DNA of 40,127 nucleotides from Clostridiales bacterium (GCA_018374635.1 JAHAEW010000024.1:1-40127), one strand, 5' to 3'. Shown: positions 29,222-38,044, numbered from the stretch's first letter. The notes: a model not told the origin generated them from the sequence alone. A program made the numbers and translations.

Positions 29222-29270
29222 ATGCCCCTCCTTATCCGGCCATACAAAGAGAGGGCCGCCACGCTGTACT

Positions 29271-29813
29271 TCATCCGCCTGCGCCTCCCCTGAGAGCGCC
29301 TTTTTTCTTGGGCCGCGGGTACAGGTTGGACATCTCCTTATCCGTCAGCGGCCGGTAGTGCTTGCGCTCTGTATCCTGGAGCATGTTGAGCCGGCGCAGC
29401 ACCCCTATCACATGCAGTATGGGGAGCTCATGGAGCAGGGACAAATCCATACCCACCAGGGTCAGGGCCGCCAGAAGGCGGTACTCGTCAAACGGTTCTT
29501 CAGAGCCCTCCTCGTCCGGAGGCCCATCCAGCTCTATGTCCGGTTCCAACAGTGCGTCCCGTGCTTTGAGACCCTTTACCAGGAAAGCCCCATCCCGCCG
29601 GGCCTGTCGGGCCAGGACAAGAAGCTCCGGCCGGTCCGCCGCCGGAATCATCAGGTGGCACATCCGCAGCAGCTTCCCCTCCAGCTTCTTGGGCGGTATC
29701 CCCCGGTCCAGGGTTTCCAATATACTTTCGCCATAAATGGCCCGGTACCGGATGGCGGAGATGGCGGCGGGGTCCAGCCGGTACCAGACCCCGCCCAGAT
29801 CCATCTCATACAC
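29271..29813 (-). CDS. tail assembly chaperone (gpG-like)
   Basis: 180 residues between tail tube and tape-measure genes, mostly helical, ending in a basic tail (YPRPKKKGALRGGAGG). Position and composition fit the tail chaperone that binds the tape measure. An A6 run (29306-29301) near the 3' end could support a programmed frameshift, as in many phages. Confidence 0.65.
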   Translation of the reverse strand: MYEMDLGGVWYRLDPAAISAIRYRAIYGESILETLDRGIPPKKLEGKLLRMCHLMIPAADRPELLVLARQARRDGAFLVKGLKARDALLEPDIELDGPPDEEGSEEPFDEYRLLAALTLVGMDLSLLHELPILHVIGVLRRLNMLQDTERKHYRPLTDKEMSNLYPRPKKKGALRGGAGG

Positions 29814-29815
29814 GG

Positions 29816-30454
29816 TTAAGTCCCTTCCGTTGCCGCCACCTTGGGCACCGGCACCGTATCCCCAAAGGTCGCGTAGCCCGTATCGTCCGGCCGGCAGGTA
29901 TACAGATACGCCGTCCGGCCCACACCGCGCTCGTCCTTGTAGTCGTCAGTGCCCTCGGAGTCCTTCAGCGGATCTCCATAGGCCCGGAAGGGATAGGAAT
30001 AGGCGCCGAACTCCACGCTGCCCTTGGCCGTGGTATAGGTAGCGGAGCCCTTGCCGATCTCCACGTTGAACATCCAGCACTTGACTACAGACTGCTTGCC
30101 GTCCTCGTCCAGCTCCAGGAACTCATAGTACAGGGCGCCCCGGAGGTAGCTGGCGATGTTGGTGGTAATCAGGCCATTTGCACCCTCCAGCGCGAAGCCG
30201 GCCGCCTTCTCCAGCTCCGGGTCGGGGGCGGTGGTACCCACCTCGCCCTCGTAGCCGGTGTCGCTGGGCACACGGCACACCAGGCGGTTATCCGCGTACT
30301 GCTCCGCGGCCTCCAGCAGCGCGGAGGGGTTGATGCTCTGGGCATACTTCATGTCCAGGAGCGCGGTATCATAGGTGCCGGACTTCTTGGGTGCAAACTT
30401 CATGTTCTGCACGCCGTGGTAGCCGGCGGCCTTACTGCGGGTTTTCCCTGCCAT
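29816..30454 (-). CDS. major tail tube protein
   Basis: 212 residues. YHGVQNMKFAPKKSGTYDTA, the central YYEFLELDEDG strand region and EFGAYSYPFRAYGDP match the Firmicute phi13-type major tail protein. Builds the hollow tube around the tape measure. Next gene in order after the tail terminator. Confidence 0.85.
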   Translation of the reverse strand: MAGKTRSKAAGYHGVQNMKFAPKKSGTYDTALLDMKYAQSINPSALLEAAEQYADNRLVCRVPSDTGYEGEVGTTAPDPELEKAAGFALEGANGLITTNIASYLRGALYYEFLELDEDGKQSVVKCWMFNVEIGKGSATYTTAKGSVEFGAYSYPFRAYGDPLKDSEGTDDYKDERGVGRTAYLYTCRPDDTGYATFGDTVPVPKVAATEGT

Positions 30455-30790
30455 TTACAAATCATCCTTTCCAACGAGTGTCTCGCACTCGAATACCTTG
30501 TGTTGGGTCTCCTCGTCTGTGGCGTCAATGATCTCGGGCCACGTCATACCGGCATCCACCAACGCCTCCAGCACCTGTCTCCGGAGTTCCCTCCCGTCGT
30601 TCTCGAGGGGGAGGTACAGATGCACCTGGATCAGTGCCTTGTACCAAGTGGGGCGGTTATCTGCAGGCTGAGCTGGAATCAGATCATAATTGAACACCAG
30701 GCAGCGGGGCCGGTGCAGAGTGTCCACGTCCGGAACCACCGGCAGGCCCAGGGGCTTCAGGGCCTGAATGATGCGCTGGTTGAGTGTCAT
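30455..30790 (-). CDS. tail completion / tail terminator protein
   Basis: 111 residues from ATG 30790 (overlapping the head-closure stop as ATGA), behind GGAAGGGGGCGG. TLNQRIIQALKPLGLPVVPD and LIQVHLYLPLENDGRELRRQ fit the small alpha/beta tail terminator family. The longer upstream frame is shadow of the neighbouring gene. Confidence 0.7.
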   Translation of the reverse strand: MTLNQRIIQALKPLGLPVVPDVDTLHRPRCLVFNYDLIPAQPADNRPTWYKALIQVHLYLPLENDGRELRRQVLEALVDAGMTWPEIIDATDEETQHKVFECETLVGKDDL

Positions 30791-31161
30791 CTCACCGCCC
30801 CCTTCCGCTGCACCTTGACCTCCAGCCAGGCGTGGCGGTTCTCCACGTCGTTGACGGAGATCACCTCGTAGGGTTTGGGATCTGTCCCCCGGTAGATGAT
30901 ACAGGTGGTGGTGATCAACGGGGTATACCGCAGGGTGAGGGTGGCCGGCTCGGTCACCCCCGCCTGGCGGGCCGTGTAGACCTCGGAGCCCCAGGCGTTC
31001 ACCCATTTGCAGTACCTGGTCTTCTCCTCTCCAAACACATTGACCGGCTCTGAAGCCGGATAGCCGTCCGGCCCCAGCTCCACCTCGCCGTGCTCATCCC
31101 GCGGGAGGTCAAAGACCATGATCTTGGTGCGCAGCTCACCGGCATTCGCCCGCTTTGCCAT
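30787..31161 (-). CDS. head closure protein (head-tail adaptor)
   Basis: 124 residues from ATG 31161 behind GGGGAGGTGTGAGGCA. The run GELRTKIMVFDLPRDEHGEV...VNAWGSEVYTARQAG is typical of SPP1 gp16-like head-closure proteins, a small beta barrel that plugs the connector. Confidence 0.75.
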   Translation of the reverse strand: MAKRANAGELRTKIMVFDLPRDEHGEVELGPDGYPASEPVNVFGEEKTRYCKWVNAWGSEVYTARQAGVTEPATLTLRYTPLITTTCIIYRGTDPKPYEVISVNDVENRHAWLEVKVQRKGAVR

Positions 31162-31165
31162 TGCC

Positions 31166-31468
31166 TCACACCTCCCCAGCCCCGGATGTGTCCAACTTGG
31201 ACACATCCTTGTACCGGAGCTGCATCTTCAAGCTCTGGGTCAGATAGCGCATCGAGTTAGCCTCTGCCGCCGTGAGATCCCGATAGTCATCCAGATCCGT
31301 CACCAGCAGCTTGGCGAGCATCTTCGCTTGGGGGCTCTCCCGGTCGAAGCCGGCCCGGATACCGTCGTCGATCATGCTCTCGGCCACTTCAATGAGGGCG
31401 GCCATCTCCTCATCGGTGGACTCGTAATCACGGCTGTAGGCCCGCGCCTCCTCTACGGTGATCACCAT
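31166..31468 (-). CDS. head-tail connector protein (gp6-like)
   Basis: 100 residues, helical: MVITVEEARAYSRDYESTDE...ALIEVAESMIDDGIRAG, the pattern of HK97 gp6/SPP1 gp15 adaptors. The last codons carry the best copy of the dispersed palindrome (K-D-V-S-K-L-D-T), as though the site had been added to the 3' end. Confidence 0.75.
   Translation of the reverse strand: MVITVEEARAYSRDYESTDEEMAALIEVAESMIDDGIRAGFDRESPQAKMLAKLLVTDLDDYRDLTAAEANSMRYLTQSLKMQLRYKDVSKLDTSGAGEV
31184..31208. promoter_or_regulatory. dispersed palindrome, copy 5 (best match)
   Basis: Perfect 12-bp arms (GGATGTGTCCAA/TTGGACACATCC) around one central base at 31196, at the end of the connector gene. Confidence 0.75.
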
Positions 31469-31481
31469 AAGTTCTCACCGC

Positions 31482-32705
31482 TCAGCCTGCCGCCTCGGCC
31501 TTGGTGGTGACGGTCCCCTTGACGCTCACATCCACCGTGGGCGCGTTGGCCGCCGCAGGGTCGAGCAGGCCGTAGCAGTAGGCGTCCGCGTCCGCCTGGA
31601 TCACGTCGTAGCCCTCAATCACCCGCATCAGGGTGCGGTTCTTCACGAAGCCCGCGTGGGCGCTGGCGTCGAAGAACTGGTAAGCGAACTCCACGAAGTA
31701 GCAGCCGGCCTTGAGATCGCCGTAAAAGACGGGGGCCTTGGTGCTCTCGTTGGGGAGCTGGGCGTCGGAAAAGACATGGACAGGCAGGTTTTTAAAGAGC
31801 TTCCGGGTGGCGTTGGCGGGGTCGGGCTGAAGCATGGGGCGGCCGTTGGCGTCCTTGGCCTTGTCCATGACATTCCAGCCGGTCTGATTGGTGACGACCA
31901 CGCCGCCCACCAGGCAGGCGGGATCGAGATCCAGGTTGAGGGACTCGCCCAAGGCGTCCAGGCTGGCCAGCTCCTTGGCCGACTTGCTGGTCTTCAGCGC
32001 GGCGAAGATGTCCTTGTTCTCGCTGTAGATGGCGTTCTTGACGAACCAGTTGTTGAGATAGGCGATCAGGCCCGCCGTCTCCACCGCCGTCAGGATGTTG
32101 GAGACTGGGATGATCATGCCCTTGAGGGCGATGGCGAACTTCACCGCCTTGAAGGTGGGGTCCGTGCCGTCGGGGATGTCGTCGCCGTCGTCAAAGTCCT
32201 TCAGGCCGGTAACAGCGCCCGACTCAAAGTCAAAGCTGCCGGAGAGGGAGGTGGTGGGGATCACCGTCACCAGATCCTTGGCGGAGATGTAGCTCCGGCG
32301 CAGCTCCCGGATCTTGGTGTCCACATCCTCAGGCATCAGGTTGGCCTCTCCGTTGGCCGCGTTGGTACCCGTGACCAGCGCTTTCTGGAGGCCGGGCTCC
32401 GGCGTGATGGCGGCGCGCTCCTCGTCGGAGAGGGGCTGCCTGCGGAGCAGCTTGGCGATGATGGCGAATCCGGAAATCTCCTTCCTGGTGCCCGGGTCGC
32501 TCGAGTCGTCGCCCTCCGGCTCGTCGGGAACCATGGCCCTCTCCCGCTCGTAGAGCCGCTTTTCCAGCTCAAAGTCCTTCTGGAGCGCGTCACACTCGTC
32601 CATTAGCTTGGCCGCGTCCTCGCTGCGGCCCTCGTCCTGGGCCTTCCGGGCCTGGGCAAACTTGTCCTGCATCGCCTTCTGGATTGCCTTCATTTTCTTG
32701 TTCAT
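31482..32705 (-). CDS. major capsid protein (HK97 fold)
   Basis: 407 residues. A charged helical N-terminal region of about 105 residues (scaffolding delta domain) is followed by LQKALVTGTNAANGEANLMP, near the likely protease cut. Then comes the HK97 core (IPTTSLSGSFDFES, VKFAIALKGMIIPVSNILTA, CLVGGVVVTNQTGWNVMDKA). Forms the icosahedral head. Confidence 0.9.
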   Translation of the reverse strand: MNKKMKAIQKAMQDKFAQARKAQDEGRSEDAAKLMDECDALQKDFELEKRLYERERAMVPDEPEGDDSSDPGTRKEISGFAIIAKLLRRQPLSDEERAAITPEPGLQKALVTGTNAANGEANLMPEDVDTKIRELRRSYISAKDLVTVIPTTSLSGSFDFESGAVTGLKDFDDGDDIPDGTDPTFKAVKFAIALKGMIIPVSNILTAVETAGLIAYLNNWFVKNAIYSENKDIFAALKTSKSAKELASLDALGESLNLDLDPACLVGGVVVTNQTGWNVMDKAKDANGRPMLQPDPANATRKLFKNLPVHVFSDAQLPNESTKAPVFYGDLKAGCYFVEFAYQFFDASAHAGFVKNRTLMRVIEGYDVIQADADAYCYGLLDPAAANAPTVDVSVKGTVTTKAEAAG

Positions 32706-32708
32706 CTG

Positions 32709-33404
32709 TCATTCCTCCATTTTCATCAGCGCAAGGCTGGCTTCCATCAACCGCATCCGGAGCGTCAGGGCCGGGGCCTCCTCCCCCGGCCGGGGAAGGT
32801 CGTCCGGCTCGCCCTTTCCCCCGTAATGCTTGATCACCCCGGCCCCTTTCTGGGCCGGTACCGCCACAAAGGACAGCTCATAGGCGTCTGTGGGGTCGTC
32901 CAGGTCGATGTGGCACCGCTTGCCCTCATACGCCTGGCCTGGGTGGTGGCCGCAGTAGGTCTCCCGCCGGTCTGTGCCGCAGATGGAGCAGATGGCCTTT
33001 GCCACCTGGCAGCCCACCGACACTTCCCGGAGGATACCGCCCTCAATGGCGGCGATCAACGGCGCGGTCTGGTCGTTGCGGAGCATGTAGGCCCGCAGCA
33101 CCAGCCGCCGCACGCCCTCCGACTCCTCCACGGCCCCGGCGTAGATCCGGGCCGTCTGGCCGTTGGCCGACCACCTGTGATCCATGATCACGGTCTTCCC
33201 CACATACAGCTCGGCCAGCCGGTCCAGGGCCGCCTCGGTGAACCGCTCCTGATCCCGGTCCACCTGGTTGTCGCAGGCGGCCACCCGGAACACAAAGACC
33301 TCCTCCTCCGTCAGCTCCTTCAGGGCCTGCCGGTTGATGAGGGCCAGCTCTTCCCCGGCCAGGGCCTGCTTCTCCACCCTGGCCGCTTTCTGGATTGCAT
33401 CCAT
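32709..33404 (-). CDS. prohead protease with zinc-finger-like insertion
   Basis: 231 residues from ATG 33404. The assemblin-type core shows VIMDHRWSANGQTARIYAGA (catalytic His region) and GGILREVSVGCQV (catalytic Ser region). Directly after it is CSICGTDRRETYCGHHPG...CHIDL, a Cys/His cluster able to bind zinc, then ELSFVAVPAQKGAG. It cleaves the capsid delta domain during maturation. Upstream in-frame starts at 33431 and 33425 lie in the portal gene and are less likely. Confidence 0.85.
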   Translation of the reverse strand: MDAIQKAARVEKQALAGEELALINRQALKELTEEEVFVFRVAACDNQVDRDQERFTEAALDRLAELYVGKTVIMDHRWSANGQTARIYAGAVEESEGVRRLVLRAYMLRNDQTAPLIAAIEGGILREVSVGCQVAKAICSICGTDRRETYCGHHPGQAYEGKRCHIDLDDPTDAYELSFVAVPAQKGAGVIKHYGGKGEPDDLPRPGEEAPALTLRMRLMEASLALMKMEE

Positions 33405-33411
33405 AATGCCA

Positions 33412-34656
33412 TCACTCCTTTCCATTTCCATACTGCTTCCCCACGTCCTCCAGGGGGATGACGTTGCCGTTGGCAATCAGGCGGTCGCCGCCGGCGGCCG
33501 ACGACATCCCCAGGTAGGCGCGGGCCTCGTTGGGCATGTAGACCGAGTTGGCCACGGCCTGCACCATGCTCTCGATCTGGGTCTTGGTGTCGGCCCGCAA
33601 CATCACCGCCGTGTTAAACTGGGCCGCCTCACCCCGGTTCATCTGCGCAGGCTCCAGCAGCTTCCAGCTTAGCTCCTCCTCATAGCCCTTGAGAATCCAC
33701 AGCAGTGTATCCGTCAAGAAGGCGAGCTGCTGGGCCTCGGAGTTGGCAAAGGAGGACTTCTCATAGTCGTTGACCTGGTTGGGCTTGACGCCGAAGGCCG
33801 CCGCGATCTGGAGGGCGCTGTGCTTGCGCAATTCGATGAACTGGCTGTCGGTCAGCTTGATGTTCAGCGGTTCGATTTTGGAGCCCAGCGGCACGGGGAT
33901 GAAGCTCTTGGTGGCGTCCATCTGCCCGGTGGCATACGCCTCCAGGCCCCGCAGGAAATTCTGTTCCGCCTCCGAGTTGAGATCGCCGGTGTACTGGACG
34001 GCGGCCTTGGCCGTGAAACCGTTCTTGTAGAGGGAGTTGAGCATCTGCTGGGATTGCAGGCTGCCGTCCAGGGTGCTGCGCAGGATCTCCTGTACCGACA
34101 ATCCGGTGATGCCGTCCAGGCTCAGCCAGGTGCGGAAGTGGAGCACCTCGTCCTGGCACAGCTTGTACCGCCTCCCGTCCGGTGCCGACCAGATGTACCA
34201 CAGCCGGGCATCCGGGCCCAGGATGCGGCGGTTGTCAAACCACACGCTCACCCGGTCGCTGCGCATGTGCCAGAGCTGGGTGCTTGCCCCGCTGCCGAAG
34301 ATGGCCGCATAGGCGTTGCCGTAGTGGTTGCGGGACATCTCCATGTCCGCCCAGAAGTAGGTGGCGGTCTGGAGGGGGTTGGGCCGGTAGCGCAGAGTCC
34401 GGTAGAGCGGATTCTCCCGCACCTCCTCCACCCCCCTCTCCGGGGTACTCCGAATGAGCTTGAGGGGCAGCTTGGAGACGCCCTCGCTCAGCACCCGCAG
34501 GCAGGTAAAATAGGTCGCCTCGCTCAGCTTGCTCCGGGGGACGCCCCCCAGGTTCAGCAGGTCAATGAGCTGGCTGAGCGTCACCTGCTCCGCTCCGTCC
34601 GCCGGCGCCGCGGCCTGGCCGCCCGTCTTTTGGACCAGTCTCTGAAACAATCCCAT
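33412..34656 (-). CDS. portal protein
   Basis: 414 residues from ATG 34656. Typical HK97 portal features: LSEATYFTCLRVLSEGVSKL, LYRTLRYRPNPLQTATYFWA, DEVLHFRTWLSLDGITGLSV and IAAAFGVKPNQVNDYEKSSF. Forms the dodecameric DNA gate and docks the terminase. GTG 34662 is an alternative start. Confidence 0.9.
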   Translation of the reverse strand: MGLFQRLVQKTGGQAAAPADGAEQVTLSQLIDLLNLGGVPRSKLSEATYFTCLRVLSEGVSKLPLKLIRSTPERGVEEVRENPLYRTLRYRPNPLQTATYFWADMEMSRNHYGNAYAAIFGSGASTQLWHMRSDRVSVWFDNRRILGPDARLWYIWSAPDGRRYKLCQDEVLHFRTWLSLDGITGLSVQEILRSTLDGSLQSQQMLNSLYKNGFTAKAAVQYTGDLNSEAEQNFLRGLEAYATGQMDATKSFIPVPLGSKIEPLNIKLTDSQFIELRKHSALQIAAAFGVKPNQVNDYEKSSFANSEAQQLAFLTDTLLWILKGYEEELSWKLLEPAQMNRGEAAQFNTAVMLRADTKTQIESMVQAVANSVYMPNEARAYLGMSSAAGGDRLIANGNVIPLEDVGKQYGNGKE

Positions 34657-34658
34657 GC

Positions 34659-34871
34659 TCACTCACCCCCTTCTCTGCGCCTGCGCCGAAGCCACAGGGC
34701 AAGCCCAACAATCAGCCACGGCAGGAACAGGAGCAGCGCCAGAAGGAACCGCCCCAGCCACCGGCATCCCCGGCCCGCCAGGAGCGCCAGCTCCCCCGCC
34801 GTCTCCAGCGTCCAGCGGTAGCCCGGCTCCGCCCAGCGCAGGAGCTCTTTGATGTAGTTCACGTATTCCAC
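34659..34871 (-). CDS. small membrane protein between terminase and portal
   Basis: 70 residues with one strong membrane span (FLLALLLFLPWLIVGLALWL) followed by RRRRR. GTG 34871 overlaps the end of terL by 13 bases. Small hydrophobic ORFs at this position are frequent in Firmicute phages; role unknown. Confidence 0.55.
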   Translation of the reverse strand: MEYVNYIKELLRWAEPGYRWTLETAGELALLAGRGCRWLGRFLLALLLFLPWLIVGLALWLRRRRREGGE

Positions 34872-36589
34872 CCCATTTTTGTCAGATACTCCGCCATGGC
34901 CCGCTCCAGATCCACCGGGGGATCTTCGGTGAGCTTCATCCGCGCCACATGGGCGTCAATGGCCGCGTCCACCGGGTCGATGCGCCGGGTGCGTTTGCCC
35001 GCCTCCTTGTCCACCTTCATCTCCTTGAAGCTGTTCCGCACAATGCGGGCGTTCCGGAGGGACAGGTCCAGCAGCTCGTTCCGCTGGTCGTAGAGATACT
35101 GCCCCGACTTCATGAGGAGCTGGAGCTCCTCCGTCCCGCTGTTCAGGAACCGGGCGGACTGCTTCACCTCCAGCAGAGGCGCCCCCAGCTCCTCCAGGTC
35201 CTTGAGAAAGCAGTCGGCGTTGTGGGGGTCGTACCCCAGCCCCAGGAGGGTCAGGTCATACTCGGCCAGGGTGTCCCGCAGGGTAGCGAGGATAAAGCTG
35301 TAGTCGTTCTTGAAGTCCTGGACGCTTCCCGTGGCCATCAGGAGGCGGTCATGGGCCCACACGTCGTATGGGGCCAGGTCGCTCCTGATGTGCTCCTCCA
35401 GCCGCCCCCGGGGCATGAAGCTGACGCTCCAGCCGTAGTACATGGGCCGCTCCCGCTCCATCCACTGGAACTCCAGGGCCAGGGTGGTGAGGTCGCCGCC
35501 GGAGGACAGGTCCAGCCCGGCGAAGCAGGAGGCGCCCCGGAAGTGCTCCAGCGTCAGCGGGGAGCGGCACTTCTTCAGAATGGCCGGCGTCACCAGCTTC
35601 TCATCGGCGTTCTCCGACCACATGTTCTGACATTTGGTGATGTAGTCGGCCAGCTCCCGGCCGCCGGCGTCCCTGGCCGTCTGGGCGTCGGCCAGCATGG
35701 TCTCCATGCCCTCCTCTGTCTGGCAGAGCACCGGGTTTGACTTTGGAAAGTGCTCCGGGGCAAAGAGGTCGTCCCCGTCGTCCAGGCAGTAGATGTCTAC
35801 GAAAAAGTTCTCCGCCGTGGAGCCGCCGGCGAGGATTGCCTGGCAATACTCGTCCATCTCGAAGCAAAAGCTGCTGAGCTCGTCGCCCCGGGTGGTGATC
35901 ATGGAGGTCAGGGCCTCCTTCAGCGACCGCTGGCCGTTGTAGATGGCCTTGTAGATCTTGTTGTCCCGGTGCTGGTGGATCTCGTCGATGGAGGCGTAGA
36001 TGGAGCGGAAGCCTTCGTCCAGACCGCCCTCCCTGGACAGCGCCTCAATGGTGCAGCCGGTCTCCCAAGAGGTGATCAGGGACTTGTAGTCCTGGATGCG
36101 GAAGCACTCCATCAGGTCGCCGTCCGCCAGGACAAACCGCTCCACGTCCTCCCAGGCCAGCCGGGCCTGGCGCTTCTTGGTGGCCACGGTGAAGAGCTTG
36201 CCGAAGCGGTAGCCGCCGAAGCCGGCCAGGTAGGTGGCGGTGATGCCGTTCTCGAAGGTCTTGCCGTTCTGCCGGGCCACCGACTTGTACTTGCGGCGGA
36301 ACCGGCGGTAGCCCTTGCGGTTGACCCAGCCCATGGGCACGCCCAGGTCGAAGGTCTGGCAGCCGTAGAGGCGGACCGGCCGGGGCTCGTCGCCCTCCAC
36401 GATGGTCAGCGTCTCGGCAAAGTCCAGGATCTCCTCGCTCTTTTCCGGCACCCAGAGATAGGGGAACTCGTCCGTCCCCTGCCGCTCCAGATCCCGCAGG
36501 TGGCGGCGGCACGCCTGGACGTGGAGCTCCCCGGCCACCACGTCGCCGGAGACCACCCGCTCGGCATAGGCCGTCGCCCGGTCCCTCAT
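34859..36589 (-). CDS. terL: terminase large subunit
   Basis: 576 residues. ATPase domain with Walker A-like KSVARQNGKT (102-111) and Walker B IYASIDEIHQ (Asp202, Glu203). Nuclease domain starts at CFAGLDLSSGGDLT (Asp360) and includes LLGLGYDPHNAD. This is the HK97-type (Terminase_1) family, which packages DNA by cutting concatemers. Overlaps terS by 4 bases. Confidence 0.93.
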   Translation of the reverse strand: MRDRATAYAERVVSGDVVAGELHVQACRRHLRDLERQGTDEFPYLWVPEKSEEILDFAETLTIVEGDEPRPVRLYGCQTFDLGVPMGWVNRKGYRRFRRKYKSVARQNGKTFENGITATYLAGFGGYRFGKLFTVATKKRQARLAWEDVERFVLADGDLMECFRIQDYKSLITSWETGCTIEALSREGGLDEGFRSIYASIDEIHQHRDNKIYKAIYNGQRSLKEALTSMITTRGDELSSFCFEMDEYCQAILAGGSTAENFFVDIYCLDDGDDLFAPEHFPKSNPVLCQTEEGMETMLADAQTARDAGGRELADYITKCQNMWSENADEKLVTPAILKKCRSPLTLEHFRGASCFAGLDLSSGGDLTTLALEFQWMERERPMYYGWSVSFMPRGRLEEHIRSDLAPYDVWAHDRLLMATGSVQDFKNDYSFILATLRDTLAEYDLTLLGLGYDPHNADCFLKDLEELGAPLLEVKQSARFLNSGTEELQLLMKSGQYLYDQRNELLDLSLRNARIVRNSFKEMKVDKEAGKRTRRIDPVDAAIDAHVARMKLTEDPPVDLERAMAEYLTKMGWNT

Positions 36590-37152
36590 TCGCCCTCCGC
36601 CAGCTTCTTAAAGCGGTCGAACTTGTTGGACTTCGGTACCGGCGGCTCCTGGGGGATCACCAGCTTGCAGCGGCTGGTGATGTTAAGCCCCAGGGCCCGG
36701 GCCGTGGCCTCACACTGGGCGAAATACTTGTCCTGGAGCAGGGCCAGGCTGCGCTCCAGCTCCAGGGCCACGTCCTCGTCGTCGATCTCCTCGCCGGCGG
36801 CCACGGCCCGGCCCTCCTCCGCCGCCAGCTTGGCCCGCAGCTCCCGCAGCCGCGCCCGCTTTTTCTTGGGCAGGGTGCGCAGGAGCTTGGTGTACCTGGC
36901 GTAAAAGCCATGGGCCACCACGTACCGGGCCAGCTCCCCGGCGTCCACGTTGCCGATGATCTTGATGCGCTGGAGCTCCCCCGCCAGGGCGGAGAACTCC
37001 TCCCGCTGCTTCTTGGACAGGTAGTCCGGCGGCCGGATATCGTCGGCCGGGGCCGTGGGTTCGGTGGCTATGCGCCGCTGGATCTCCTCCTGGGTCAGAT
37101 GCTTGCGGCCCTTCGCCAGCAGGATGTTGATGGGTTCGCGTGGGTTGGGCAT
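36586..37152 (-). CDS. terS: terminase small subunit
   Basis: 188 residues from ATG 37152 behind GGAGAGGAGGACCGTCAC. Helical, with KKQREEFSALAGELQRIKII and YVVAHGFYARYTKLL, typical of P27-like small terminases that recognise the packaging site. A dispersed palindrome lies 26 bases upstream of the start. The longer frame to 37248 is rejected on ribosome-site grounds. Confidence 0.82.
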   Translation of the reverse strand: MPNPREPINILLAKGRKHLTQEEIQRRIATEPTAPADDIRPPDYLSKKQREEFSALAGELQRIKIIGNVDAGELARYVVAHGFYARYTKLLRTLPKKKRARLRELRAKLAAEEGRAVAAGEEIDDEDVALELERSLALLQDKYFAQCEATARALGLNITSRCKLVIPQEPPVPKSNKFDRFKKLAEGE

Positions 37153-37353
37153 GTGACGGTCCTCCTCTCCCGCCCGGTGTGTCCAAGTCGGACACATTCC
37201 AGGGCGCGATTTTTGCCTCTTTTTCGGCCGGTTTTGTCTCGTGTGCACCCAGGTGTCGCGCGGGCGACTGCTGAAAAGACCAATCCCGCCCCGGCCGCCG
37301 GTGGGCGTTTCCCTCCATCGGGGAGTTTTTGCCGTGAAACAGAGGCCGTGCGG
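37153..37353. other. candidate cos/packaging region
   Basis: A 200-base gap between the HNH endonuclease gene and terS, without a good gene. In cos-type HK97-like phages the cohesive-end site lies here and HNH proteins next to terminase assist cutting. The segment contains a dispersed palindrome and GC-rich short repeats, but no overhang can be identified by eye. Confidence 0.45.
37178..37196. promoter_or_regulatory. dispersed palindrome, copy 6 (upstream of terS)
   Basis: TGTGTCCAAGTCGGACACA, one mismatch; intergenic, unlike most other copies. Confidence 0.65.
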
Positions 37354-37782
37354 TCAAGCGCGCCGTCCGCCTGTACTTTTTGACCCGCCCCCGGGCCGCT
37401 TGTGATGGCTCTCTTCGGCGCTGTGGTGGGCCTTGCAGTCGCCCTTGAGGTTGGTGATGTCCAGCCGCCTGGCCCAGTTGATGTCAATGGGCTCGATGTG
37501 ATGCACCTCCGTGGCAAGCTCGATGTCCTCCTCGCGCCGAAGCCCGGCCTGCCACTCCCGCACGCACTCCTCGCACCGGTAGCCGATGGACTCCAGCTTC
37601 CGGCGGCGCAGGGCCCGCCAGGCCGCCGAGCGGTAGAAGGCCACCTTAGCCGGGTCGCGGTGCTTGTCATAGCCTGCATGTCGCTCCCGCTGCATCGCTG
37701 GCAAGCGCTCCGCGCACCGGTCACAGATGGCGTTGTGGTTGGGCGTCGCCGCCCCGCATTTGGCACAGAGTTTCAGCAGCAC
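37354..37782 (-). CDS. HNH endonuclease (packaging-associated)
   Basis: 142 residues from GTG 37782, six bases after GGAGGTG. N-terminal zinc ribbon CAKCGA...CDRC, then RSAAWRALRRRKLESIGYRC, CEEC, and the HNH core EVHHIEPIDIN...LKGDCKAHH. First gene of the late operon. HNH proteins in this position are required with terminase for cohesive-end cleavage in related phages. Confidence 0.85.
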   Translation of the reverse strand: MLLKLCAKCGAATPNHNAICDRCAERLPAMQRERHAGYDKHRDPAKVAFYRSAAWRALRRRKLESIGYRCEECVREWQAGLRREEDIELATEVHHIEPIDINWARRLDITNLKGDCKAHHSAEESHHKRPGGGSKSTGGRRA

Positions 37783-37799
37783 GGCACACACCTCCGGAC

Positions 37800-37856
37800 A
37801 AAACAAAAAGCCTGAACCGACACGGGCCGCATCATGCGGACCATGTGGCTCAGGCT
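37800..37856 (-). terminator. terminator between early right module and late operon
   Basis: Minus-strand stem AGCCTGAGCC (37856-37847) pairs with GGTTCAGGCT (37818-37809), one G-U, with an inner CCGCAT/ATGCGG hairpin, followed by TTTTTGTTTT. It overlaps the stop of the KTR-like gene. Confidence 0.75.
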
Positions 37857-38044
37857 CATTGGCTCAGGCTCAAATCGATATCTAGATATCGCTCCTGCTT
37901 GCAGTGCCGGCAATAGACATAGGCTTTCACCTTGCCGTCTGACGGCAGCCGCAGGAGCTTCATTGTCTTGCACTTGGGACAGATAACCCATCCGTCCTTT
38001 AGGATTAGTTTACCACACTCGCCTCTGTTTTGCAACTTTTCCAT
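37856..38044 (-). CDS. cysteine-rich KTR/Com-like zinc-ribbon protein
   Basis: 62 residues: WVICPKCKTMKLLRLPSDGK...VYCRHCKQERYLDIDLS, a two-CxxC ribbon of the Cys-rich KTR/Com type, small putative regulators or RNA-binding proteins in Firmicute mobile elements. ATG 38044 behind GGGAGGGAGAAAGTGC. Confidence 0.7.
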   Translation of the reverse strand: MEKLQNRGECGKLILKDGWVICPKCKTMKLLRLPSDGKVKAYVYCRHCKQERYLDIDLSLSQ

